Shown: piece by piece, positions 1 through 12,200 of the stretch
How positions within the stretch are numbered: position 1 is the stretch's first letter
Layout: each line of letters begins with the position of its first letter
NCBI GenBank assembly: GCA_023078555.1
Contig: CM041201.1
Location: 3,541,713-3,605,712 of the forward strand
Length of the DNA stretch: 64,000 nt
Reading direction: 5' to 3'
Source of the DNA: Ulva prolifera
Taxonomy: Eukaryota; Chlorophyta; Ulvophyceae; Ulvales; Ulvaceae
Made by a program: the position numbers and the translations under genes
Notes under the pieces: generated by a model
The model's database searches: none
Seen by the model: the letters and a program-made list of their open reading frames with translations, nothing else
What the model was told of the DNA's origin: nothing

Positions 1-3000
1 GATTCACCGCTAAGAATCCCCGTTGTTGAAAATAGTGAGACGGATTTGTCAACCGTGCAACAAAGTGGCAGCGCACACTTTGTCTCTGCGTGATCACGCA
101 AATTGATCAATGCGCGAGGCCTGCTGCGCGCTCAGCTGCGTCGCGCTCATCTGTCGGCACATGTGGACACGCGTGCATATGAAAAAGCGTGCTGCACAGG
201 CAGAGCCCTGCCTGCCTGACTTTGTCCTTGAAACTGAGGCAGAGCCCTGCTGCGCTTCGCTTTTCTAACGTCTGCAGTGAGGAGCACGCAGGCAGCATCT
301 GCACGCCCAGGAGCGACGCGTGCTTTTTATGATATGAGCACACTTGCGCCGGTCAGCGTAGCGTAGCGCCAGCTGAAACCAAGCAAAGACTCCGCTTGTC
401 AGACACTAGATCTTGCCCCTCCCGCGGTCATTGAGGACTCTGGTCAGCATGCTCGTGCATCACTTCAGCTAGACCACGCTTAGCTGGAGACGCTCCGGGC
501 GCGATGCACCGGTACTTATACCGCGCTCTTCGTGGAATCCTGGGGTTTTTTATCTGAGACTGATCTGGCGCGATGCTGTTCTCCAATACATCCTGGCTTT
601 CAGCCCATAACCTGCGTGTCAACTGACTTTTGAATTGTGTATATAGCCTCCGAATTAGAGAATCATTGCAAGATCACATTACACTGCAGCAGATATCAGT
701 TATATGTAATCACGTTGATCCAATCTGACAGCAATTGCGTTGCAATGATCGGCTTCTTCGGAGTCAACACTTCATCGCGGGTTTGATCGATTCCGATCAG
801 TGCTGTTCAGTTGCGTGAGCTGATTTGAATTCCCCATCCCGCTGACAGAGGCACTGCCCAATGATGCTTACATCACACTGTCTCTGTCTTCCTGCAAGTG
901 CCAGCAGAGGTCATGTGCAGCAGAGCTACAGATGCTCCAGCGTACATGTCAATCGAGCTGCTATTCGAACAGTTCTGAACAGCTGCATGTCACCACTTGC
1001 CACCCATCATGTCATGTGGATGCCTTGTGACCATGTACACTGAAATTTCAGAACACGCCGTTGATGTATATTGCTGGACAAGATTCGAAAGCGACCACAA
1101 AAGTTGGCTTGATGCCAGCTGCGACATGAAGCTGAGTGCAAATCGCAATGCATGCTGGATCTACTCAAAGACAGAGCTACGTACCAACAACATGTAGCTA
1201 TGGTCGATTCGGAACTCTCTTGCCAAATGTTGCCAGACCCAACCTGCTACATAATGTGTATGTGTGCATCTTTATGGCGATGGCTTCTGAGGGGATAGGC
1301 ATGAGCCGCCTGGGCAGCAGAACCACTCACCGACATCGCCACATAGCAACTCAAACAGTGGCTACATAGCACAGAACTGTCATTACATGTGCGTCTCTAT
1401 CTGATGTTCGTGTGATGCTGTTTGTTCTGGCCTACAAGTCGCCACACGGGCACAGGATGTGGGTGTTCGTACCATATCTAGGTTGAACAAAAAGCCTCCA
1501 AGCCATAAGAGGAAAAGAGGCCGAAAACACAAGCCATGCGCAGTGGGAGCGGCTGGCAGAGGTCATGCAGATCACAAATGACTTATTGCTGTGTGCATGT
1601 TGTATTAATCGGGCGTGGTGGCACTCGTGTAGCTTACAGCATACCAGAGACATGCAATCATGGTGACAGGATGACATACATTGCTAGGCTGCCATAGCTC
1701 GACTACTGTAGCTAGGTCAGCAGGGCACTTAATCAGTGCCACTTATGTTGCGCCCCAAGCAACGGCAACGGACATGCCCTCTGCACTGCATTTGCACCTG
1801 ATGGGCACAACTGCTGCTGATAGCACAGTCATCAACAATCGCGAAAATGGCAGGCAGCACATCGCAGCAGAATCACTGCAAATACCATGGAGCTAGTGCC
1901 AGCTATGTGCATGTCCTCTGCACTGCGTGCACAGCCGTTGGCCGTGGCTGCTGCGAATAGCATTTACGCGCACACATGATACACAGAACATTGTAGCCGC
2001 ATCACTGCGAATACCACCGGTAGCGCTTGGAACAAACACAGTGGCATACGTAACATGCCGGACTCAGGGAGACCAGCCCCGAGAAACATCAGATTTATCC
2101 GATCAGCACTATCAGCTAACTGGGTGACCATTCCCACGAGCATGTGCCCGATGTGCCCTTGAACGAATGGATGGATGACAAATGTGATCGCAACACACTT
2201 AGAGAATAATGACGTTGAGATTGACGTCAGATGTCTTCATCGATGTTCTTGCAGAACAGCTCCAATATATATGATCTCTGCTTCAGCTTGGGATCACCTG
2301 TGTTTCAGCAGCCCTACCTCCGCCCCTACGGGTGTTGATCCCAAATCACAGATATCGATACATGTGGAGCGTGGTTGTGTGGCGGCATGATGCCTGACTT
2401 GGACTTCAGCTGCGCGCAATTACAGTTCTTCAAGATACTGTAGTGCATGAAGGCTGCTAATGTCGCAAGCTTACTCACCCACATCATACAATCACCGCAG
2501 TGTTTCCACCTGAAGTATGTAATTGGACACCTGCGCGGTTCCCTGCCGTAGAAAATTATGACGCAGAATTGAAGTTTTGAGTCTTGAGAGGGCCAACATG
2601 ACTCGCACATCAAGCATGACGTGGACGGCAACGCTGACATAGACAAAGTGAATGTTGTGAAACAACAAGGGTTACACATAAGGTGGACAAGCAGCAAGTA
2701 AAATTTGGGGTGAAAATCCACAATAAACTAGAGAGATTCTCAAACAGATATAAAAACACACACAACACATCGTTGTAAATGCGCACAGCATACTCATGGC
2801 CTGCTTGATCAGGGCTCGCTCTCCCTCCCCTTGACATGACTGAACCAATTCCACACTGCAACATACATGTGCGCCGTATGACACAGCTACACAACTCCAA
2901 ATGACATGCCAATTTGAGACCATTTAGATACTGCCCCCAATTCAAGCGCTTCTGAACAACCTGACACATCACCTGGAGCTTACATGCGCTGGCTGAACTG

Positions 3001-4454
3001 GTAAAGCACAAGCTGTTGATCGTTCCTTCTGCTTTCCACTTGACCTCCAAATCAGCTTCATGAGATCGTTGACTGAAATGTTATCTTGCCAAGTACCGCT
3101 GTGCCTGCACGCGTGAGTTGTCCTTCTTATCAATGCTGGCTGACTGGAATCAGTCATCTCGTGCCATGTGCATGCAGCTATATTGTCCGCACCGCAGTCT
3201 GTGGGGAGGGGCTTGTAGGTGACGCAGGCAATTGCACTAGTGCGCACAACACGTGAGATAGAAACGAGACTGGAACATGGGACTGAGCCCCATCACATCA
3301 TAGGCTGGCCTGAAGCTTCGGGTGGCTTGCAATTGGCAAAATTTAGCTGCAAAGTGTGTGCACAGAGAGGCTACTGGATTCAATGTATTCTCGAATGCAG
3401 GGCGTTATATGTATCCCACTTATTATTGTATCTTGTTGTGCCACTGCCAGGATCCCCATGGCGGGAGTTTGACTAACGCACATTTTCTGGTGAAGGCGTT
3501 GCCTTCTGAGTCACCATCATAGGGTCAACGGACCACTCTATGATCTGACTGTTGTTGAACGGGCCTTGCGGAACAGAACCAGGCGTTGGCAACCTGAGGA
3601 ATGGTAGTATACCAGCAGAAAGCATCTGGTTGAGGGTGCTTTCATTCGCGCTCGGAACACTAAAGCACCGCTGTTTCACATGGTCCTCCAGCAGCTCCAT
3701 GTTGCTAACAACCTACACACATGCCCTTTTGTGCACACAGTAAATTCAGGCAATCCTCCTTTGCACAGAACATGGCAGCCGCCAATTGTTGACTTTCACC
3801 AGAACGGTCACAGCCAACGGTGGCTACATCTGGAAGACTACAAGCTCCTGTGCCACGGGTGTGCATGCAGCCACCATGCATATGGCGGTTTGGCAATGCA
3901 CTGTTGACTTAAGTTGTTGTTGGCCGCAAACACATTCGTGTCACCGAGACATTTCAAGGTGCCTGGACAGCAAGTACAATACGCTCTGGGACACAGCCGT
4001 TCAACGTGCCGGTCACAGAAGAGTGCGCTTCCCACAAGAATCGTACCTCATCTGCGTCACAGCAAATCTGCTTGCACAGCTGCCGGAGGTGGCTTGTGTT
4101 GCTTGCTAACACTCGCAATGGGAACTGCTGTAGAACACTGAACATGCGCACTTTGCCACTCAGAAGATCTTTCAGCAAGCTAAACTGTCTGACGAGAGCT
4201 TGTACGATGAGCAGCAAGCGTGTGTAAGATGCCCTTGACCCGCTCAGTGATCGGCCTGGTGCGCTTGAGGGCAATGTGCCATGCAGGCTGCATGCAAGGA
4301 TGTGCATGTTCACATACACAGCCTGCACAACCAAATATTTGTTTCCCCAACATGTATGTGCAGACTTGCCCCTGATGTGGACGTGACTGTATGCCACGAT
4401 TGACTGCTCCAGTTGTTATGCATGCACCTTTGCCTGGCCTGCTGCCTCATCAGA
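1..4454. other. Region without a recognisable gene
   Basis: No open frame here shows a family motif. The reading frames are short and scattered over both strands. A minus-strand stretch around 3473-4300 has somewhat protein-like frames downstream of the channel gene that ends at 4455, but the last channel exon already has an in-frame stop and I could not link them. A weak tandem duplication at 1772-2030 is listed separately. The interval could hold untranslated sequence of the channel gene or an unrecognised gene. Confidence 0.5.
1772..2030. repeat. Diverged tandem duplication, period about 139 bases
   Basis: Two consecutive blocks of roughly 120-130 bases begin with ATGYCCTCTGCACTGC (about 1774 and 1911). 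Both contain CTGCTGC(T)GATAGCA-like sequence in the middle and end with ATCACTGCRAATACCA (about 1865 and 2005). Order and spacing of the matching blocks are kept, while the sequence between them has diverged. It looks like an old local duplication with no obvious function. Confidence 0.4.
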
Positions 4455-7400
4455 TCATGTCAACTGCACACGCATTGTACCATGTGTTGACCTGGCCAGT
4501 TTGGGGTGCACCTGGACAAACTCAGCTTGACACTGAACGGCGGCGGCAGCACGTGTCACCTGCTCTTGTTCTGGGAGCTTTGCCAGGACCTCATCCAGGT
4601 GCTGCTGCCGTTGGGCGCGAGCATTCCTTTGCACCCACTCCTTGGCTGCGTTTGACTGAGAACAGAGGGACTCATCTGCACCGGATCTTCCACCGGCCCT
4701 TTCGAGCAGAGCAGCTATGGCAGTGCGTCCCATCATACGCGCATTGTCCAGTGGCGTGTTCCCATATCCATCCACAGGATTGACATCGACGGACTTGCCC
4801 TTGCACAGCATTGACACGACCTCCAGCGCGTTGCTAGTAGCTGCCACATGAAGAGCAGTGCGGCCATATGGATCCTGCAGCAGGCAGCGTCAGATCTTGT
4901 GAAACCCAAACGCCGATGTGCACGATGCCCCGCCCCTTCACCCTGTACGTGCTACGGCTTGCATGCCCCTGTTGTTGCAATCATGCAAGTGCTGGATGGC
5001 TCGGCCACACCCTGGTGCGGAAACTGATGCACACCTTGGACAGTGTATCTATGTTGTGCCCCAACAGCATCTCGAAAAGGCGGGCTTCGTTCCTTGCGGC
5101 TGCCCCGCACAGGGTCACCGACAAGTCTGGCTGCACCGCGGCACCCTTGGACCGCAGCAGCGCTACAGCTTTGCGGTCGCCGTTCAGTATCGCGTCCCAA
5201 ACAGGTGTGTGGCCCATCTTGTCTACAGGCCCGAGCTCTACTCCAGGTGTGTCAACCAGATACTGCAGGACCTTCATGCTGGAATTCGAGGCCGCAAGAT
5301 GCAGCGGGGTGCGGTGATTGTGGTCCATACAGTTTGGGTCCATCCCAGCTTCGATCACAATTTTAACGTACTCAATGTCATCATCTGCCGCAGCCTGGTT
5401 GGTGTGCGCTACATAGCGCTCCGATGGAAACACCTGCGTGGTGTTGAGGTGTGCCAGGTAATGAACTGCCTGGAAGTGCCTGTGCCGGACTGCATCATCC
5501 AGGGGTGAGCAGCCGGTGCGATCACGTGCGTAATGATTTGCACTGTACTGCTCAATCAGCATCCGCAGCATTTTCACGTTTCCTCCGCAGGCGGCAACGT
5601 GCAGGGCGGTTCGGCCATCATAATCGCCAACATCTACCTGCATGCATGCAAGAGCCTTGGAGGATCCTGTAATGGGACGCCTGCATGAGCAGGGCCGTCA
5701 CAATCTTGATCACATTGATCTGTTATTTATGTGAGGCACTGCATAACTGCAACAAAATCACAAAGCGACCTCAAACATGGCCATTGATGCAGAATCTCGC
5801 ACAGGTGTGCATGGAACTCATGCATGTGCCAGCCATCATGTGGGTTGTCTTCCCTCTATGACCAACTCACATACGTGTGTTACCAACAAATTGGCGGTCA
5901 TGTCACTCAAGAGTTCAGGCACATGAGAAATGCAACTTGACCAGATCAACTTGGATTGAGGTTTCTCCGCGGACATTTGCTATGCACCATTCACCAATCA
6001 TCGAGGTGCACAACCGGCGGGATGCATGCTAGCCCATCATCTCAACAGATGAAAGCACACAAGTGTGCTACATGAGTGACAGCTATATTGCTCTGTCCTT
6101 ATGTGCACCTATGGATCACAGCTGCCCATGCATGATTACGTCAGGATGCATGTGAGAAGGCTCACGGTTCCTGGACTCTGCGTCATAGCTACACGCAGCT
6201 GGTTTGGAGCAGCTTACCTCAGTTGCTCATGGACAGCGTATCGGCAACAGAACTGGTGATACAACAGCAACTTCATTCATCAGTCGAACAATGAATTTTG
6301 GCGACCACCACCAATGGAAGCATCCAAGCACTGCTAGGGTCGTAAACTTAAATTCGATGTAGAATGTCTTGGAATGTAGGTCCGGACGAACGATGTTATC
6401 GTCCTTGTGCCCCAGGCGGTCATACTGATCGTGTGTCCCGGCGGGACCATGCATAATGCACCTGCCAGGCTTGCTGGTGAATACTGTACAGGGCCGCACC
6501 GCAATTGTGCCATTGTTCAATGTTTGTTGCACCAGCTGCACATTACTGGCTGCTACAGCATGAAGCAGCTTGACCACCAGCTGCTCTTCACGGCTTTGCA
6601 CGGCATCCTCCACCTTTTGTATGACCAGGCCTTGCCTGTTCGCCATCAAAGACTCGTGAGGATCATGTGCTTCTGTGCGACCTTGTGCTTCCTTTGAGCC
6701 CAAAGAGTCAACAGAGTTGGCCAATGACGACAGCACAGCAGCATCATCTTCGGTGTATGTGGCGGCGAGCTGTTTGTAATCATGATAAGGTAGCATGAAT
6801 ACTGTAGCCCTGATTCTGCCCACGCAGGCTGTGTGCAGATGCCGCAAGCGAAAGAAGAATGCAAGCTCACCGATGACGTCACCCTTTGAACGAGTCTCAG
6901 TCACCTGCAGCCTCCACAGTCTGTTCACCAGAAGGCTACTAGACGAGCATTGCACTACTGGCGTTAGTCCTGACTCCAGAAATCTGATGACGTAGTGTCA
7001 GTTTGCCACTTTGGAGCAGCTTGATCTCTGAATTATCTGGGGGAGTGCGCACCATTTCATTCCCATTGGCTCCACGTGTAAGAATATCAATGTCGCTCGA
7101 TGAAATCAGATATAATTCGTCGCAAATTTCATTGGCGTGAAATAGGTATTCATCGCTTGCAAGGACCACTTCGCGTAATTGTACTGAAAGGCCTGCCAGA
7201 AAGCCAGGTGAGCATGGAGAGAAGAGACGGTTACCCTTGAGTAGAGGTAGGCTCATGTGCATGGCCACATCAACTCGTAAATTGCTTGACAGCAAATTGT
7301 GGATCTGCTGCGCAGAGTAGGTTTTCATGTTGAGGCTGTCCTGGAATGTGTTGACAATGTCAACAGCAAGATCCCGAGGGATATTGTGTCGTGCCAGGAA

Positions 7401-8662
7401 TGTTTGCACCCGTGAGATCTCCTCACGCATGCTCACAAGAGCTTGGTCACTTGCCATCACCGCATTGGAGATCTCTCCAACAACAAAGGCATACACTGTC
7501 AGTGTCGTCAGCATGCTCCAGATTGTGAATATGACCTCGGTCATGTTCTTGGGTGTCATGGCATCAACTAGCCCCGCCGTTGACAGTGTGGAGGCTGCCC
7601 AGTAGCAGCTCAGGAGGTACTGTTTTGAAATGGGGACGTCATTGTTCCAGACATACTGATGACCCAGTCCTGAGTAGTAGTAGATCCACGAGGCAGTGAG
7701 GTTCACATCATCTGAGGGTGTAAGCACATGTCCAACAGTGCCAATGTACCACCAGATGCAGCCATACAGATGCACCAGGCCAAATACTAGTGGCATCAGC
7801 TGCACGATTCGCTGAAATACACTCATCTGTGAGACCCTATGGCCCAATCGTTTGTAAACGTGCAGCATGCGATAGATGCGTAGCATCTTTGGTAGTCGTA
7901 GCCAGCTAGCATATCCAAAGTTCACGTTCCCATTGATCTGCACGAGAATCTTAAAAGGCATGGCAGCGACAAGGTCGAGGAAAAAGCTGCCGTTGATGTA
8001 TCGATGTCGGATGGCCTTGAGGTTGTATCTCAACACGCCCTGCTCATCATAGAATGCTCGGAAGATGTTCACTATCATGTCGACTATCAAAAGGCCTTCC
8101 AGCATCTGATTCACAAATTCATAAATGAAACCTGCAGACGCTGTTCCCTTCAAAAGACCCAACTTATTCCATCAGTCATATGTGAAGTTTGCTGAAGCGG
8201 TGTGCTCTCTGGATCTGGGCACCTCCCGAAGGTGAGTGGTGCATGGGAGTGGGTGCCTGGCAAACTAGTTTGCATCAAGGCTGCCTTTCCAGGCAAACAA
8301 TCAGACGCACCTAGTCTTTTGGATGCTTGAAACGCAATATTGAACGGGACGTCCCTGCAATTGTACAGATGCCTCCTTCACAAATAAGTACGTATCAATA
8401 CTTGTGACACAGTAGATCAAGCTAGCCAAGGCCATGGAGTGAGTGCAGCGCACCAGAAGAAGTAGACAGAAACAGTACGAATGATAATGTCCCACACTAA
8501 CAACGCACGGGACTTCGGGTGGCATACTCCCCAGTGTGCATCCGGGGGCAACCTGTGTTGCACCCGTGTGCCGGAAATTGTTTGAAAGAAGGCTATAACA
8601 TCGTCCTTCTCCGCCGAGCGCTTTAACCCTTGAGCGCACTCGCGTTTAAGCTTCTGCATCAT
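4455..8662 (-). CDS. Voltage-gated-type cation channel with cyclic-nucleotide-binding domain and ankyrin repeats (non-canonical pore)
   Basis: Plasma- or ciliary-membrane channel of the plant AKT/SKOR-like architecture. Exons read from the minus strand: about 8662-8450 (ATG at 8662; S1 near the WDIIIRTVSVYFFW stretch), about 8132-7053 (S2 to S6, C-linker, start of the cNMP domain), 6904-6500 (cNMP phosphate cassette GDVIGELAFF), 5637-5035 and 4874-4455 (ankyrin repeats with GRTALHVAA signatures, then a basic coiled tail and stop). The S4 segment carries spaced Lys/Arg (RLPKMLRIYRMLHVYKRL). Splicing M|V from 7053 to 6904 keeps the cNMP fold in frame. The pore helix aligns residue for residue with K+ channels (YLLSCYWAASTLSTAGLVD), but the filter TVGYGD is replaced by TAGLVD at about 7561-7581, so potassium selectivity is doubtful. 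The join between S1 and S2 is uncertain and a small exon may be missing. The paralogue lies just downstream in map order at 9253-16859. Confidence 0.85.
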
Positions 8663-9252
8663 CGAAATCGATCACTTGTGGAGAGGCATAGTGCAAAACC
8701 TTGTCAGATGAAGCTGCTGCGTTCATCGTATATTCACCAATGCAGCTTATGCGTGCGCAGAAGCTCCCAGATCAAGCTCCCATGCCAGTAGTTTCAGGTG
8801 CTGTGGGTACATATACATGTAGCAGAATTCACAAGGCCAGGAAGCTTTGCTCAAATCTGCTGTGCTGCTGACACAGTAGAGTCTTTCAGGATATTTGCAT
8901 ACCATATGCTGGCCATGGTAAGAGGAGCAGTATTCGTCACAGAACTACATGGCACGGCTGCAGTCGGAGAGAGCAGCCTAGGAGCCTGAACAACATCACG
9001 GCAATCCAAAAATATTAATGATGTTGGCAGTGGCTTGTAAAAGTCTCGACGGAGCAGCGTGGCAACTGTCCGACAACACTATCACCGCCTCTTAAGGAAC
9101 GGCTGCGCCACATCTGCTCCAGGGTGCCCCAAGAGCGCATATGAATGTTGCACTGAGATATCAAGGTAAGCGGGGTCTTGTGCAGCTGGCCTCTTGCCAA
9201 AGGGCAACGACTGAAGCATAAGTGTACCGCAAATCTACCAACATTGCTGCTT
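8663..9252. other. Gap between the two channel genes
   Basis: About 590 bases between the ATG of the first channel and the stop of the second, both on the minus strand. No family-like reading frame was seen. It should contain the promoter and 5' untranslated region of the 4455-8662 gene and the 3' end of the 9253-16859 gene. Confidence 0.5.
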
Positions 9253-12200
9253 CTACACTTGCATTCTGCAACTGAGGTTGGAGCACCCACGTACCTCCAA
9301 GAAGTCAAAGGATGCCTTTGACACAGGCAGTTGATCCTGCACAATTTTGAACAGAAGCTCCATGGAACTGACAGAAATGGTGGAGTTCTCATTGGCATCT
9401 ATGTATTCAAAAGCCCGAACCGCCATGTCGGTCTGCGACAGCTTCATACCCAAGCCCCACAGAAGGCTCTCCCATGGAGAAAGGACCATCATTGCCTACA
9501 TTGACGATCAAACGATCACATGACTGCTTCGTGCTTGATCAGCACCGAGCACAGCAGCCAGCATGTGCCAGCAACACATCTGAGGCCGATACAAGGCCCA
9601 GCATCCAGTCTCACCAGGAATGCTCGGTCTCTATACTGTGCCACCAAGTCTTCCAAGACTGATAATTCGTTAAGATCCATCAACTCTTGATGGTCAGCAT
9701 CATTCTGAATCTCTACTTCATCAGTCAAGCTGCTTGCCTCCGCAGCGGGCCTGGATGACCTGTTCTCGACATCTGCAGCAAGACCAATCATTGCTTCATA
9801 CAACGCAATGATCACTCAAAGCTAGTCATGGTGTATCAAGCATGTACCATGTAACAGGTGCAACCTACCATCCACCTCAACCGAGCGTGAGCGTTGTAAG
9901 CCTTCCACAACTGCCCATGCATCGTTCAAGCCCATCCATTTGAGGTAAACCCCCATGAACCCTTCCTCAGTGACTCTGTCATCTTCGCCGCTTGCAGATA
10001 GCAGCCTGTCCCACAGCTTCTCCAGACCTGCCCGAGTCAGCGTCTCACGGATCAATCGACCGCGAGTTGACATACACACATAACCAGCACCGTCTGGATC
10101 CAGGACCGAAAATGCTTCTGTCATCCAAGTGTATAGCGTGTTCAACCTGAGTATTACCGTCCTCACAGGAGTATGATCCCGCATCTCAGACATGGACACA
10201 GTCGGTCCTGAAAACGGATGCACCTGGCCAACACTGGCTCGGCGAGCCGCTGAGAAAAACCGTGATGACCGTATCATCTTCAAGCGTTTGACTGCAGTCC
10301 CACTTGTTTTCAAGCTGCTGCGCTGTGTGGAACCAACCTCAGTACGCAATTCACATGGCATGTGCGCCTTGGCCTGCAATTGAACCTGGATGCGGAAGTG
10401 CGGCCAAGCAACCAGCCTGACCAGTGACAATTGCCGTACACCTAAACACCAAGATCAATCAACAACATATGCAAAGGCACACATCTGTCGTCTTCCTATG
10501 ATGCGGTGCTCATGTCCTGATAGCAAGTGGTCGGACGATTACAGTGTGACACATGGACACACCTGGGGCACCGTGCAACAAAGCAGTATCCTCCTCTTCG
10601 ACAAGCTGTGGGTCAGATCGAACACCTAAACGTTTCAGCATTTGGCATATCTGTACTGCAGAGGGTTCAAACAAGTTCAGATGATCCCGGAGTTCTGTAG
10701 CAAGGTGCCGAAGCGTGTCTGCTACCATAGGAGATCGCAGCAATGCCGTCATCGTTGTCTTGACAATGGCCCGTGGCAAGTGTGGTGCGGACTCTGTCTC
10801 CTCCGCCAATTCAAAGTTTGGACAGTTCGGCTTGTCAGAACCCCTGCTTAAGGCATGATACATTGTGATCCTATGTGGGATGTACACGACATGATCGTCA
10901 TGGGCAAATCCAGGTTGACCTGATTGTGTCATTGCGGTGAAGGCAGGACGGAGAGGATGAACCTCCAGATGACGAGGTCATTCCATTATGCATCGATCCA
11001 TCCAGTGCGCAGAGTGTGCTGATGATCAACGATACAGAGATTGATCATCATTGGTCAAGAACGTGTGGGTACAGGTGTGTATTCATGAACGCCAGCAGAC
11101 AGTTGAACAAAGTGAGTTCGTGATGCATGAGGTGCTGCAGATAGCAGACATATCAGCAGAAATAAAGTGGTCAGGACGTACGTGACAAATTCATTATCAG
11201 CTGTCGCAACTGCCACTAGCGCAGAGACAGCTTTCACCAGGTCGTGGGACTCTTTAAGGAGCATCGTTATGGTGTCAGCATATTCCATCATCTGAGGAAG
11301 CACCTGAACGCGATCGGCGACTGTCAAATGGCTTCAACGTGTACAAGACATGCAGACAAGCCTGCATCACAGCGATGTGGTGAAAGCGCTTGCAAGGAAC
11401 CCAGCTTCCAGGTGATGAAGGCATGTCAAGACATGATGGGTTTGTCTGTCAGCACATAAACGTCGTTGAAACATGAGACCGGTAGGATCACACCTTGATG
11501 TTGTGGTCAAGCACTTGCCTTCGAAAGGTCAGTGCAGCATCATAGTGGCACATCACCGTGGAGCCCATCGCACGGATCTCTGGCCTTGTGCTGCAAATTG
11601 CATCACTTAATTCTTTGCGAATAGCCACCACCGTGGGCAGAACATTTTGCTCCGAGGCACTCTGTAGCTTCTGCTTGAGGTCCTCTTTACTGCATTGTCC
11701 TGCATCAATGAGCTGGATTGTCCGCAAATTTCTCACGGGACAGATACATTTTCAAGAAAATAGTGTGTACATTGTCAAGTGAATGGTGTGTACATAACCG
11801 CTACAAAATGGCAGCAGATGGCTACAAAGTCTCTGAGGATGTAGTGGTTGACGTGCCACATGAGTCCATCATGGTGCACAACGCCACCCCAAATCTTCAA
11901 TGTCACTGAGTGAGACGGAGTTGCATGGTGCGGCACAGCTCATCATGCATCCAACAGACCCACATCTGGTGGTCAGAAGCCTGGCCTACCTGCGTTGGAC
12001 ATCAGCAGAACAGCACACGACCAGTGCTCTGCTCGGATGGCATGGTCCAGCGGTGTCATGCCCCAAACATCCTTTAGATTCACATTTACGACTTGGCACG
12101 TGATCAGCCTGTATAGAGTCAGTGGCTGGCCTGCGCCAGCTGCAACATGTAGAGCCGTGACCTGCATCATGAAGATTGTGATACACGGTCTGACACACAA

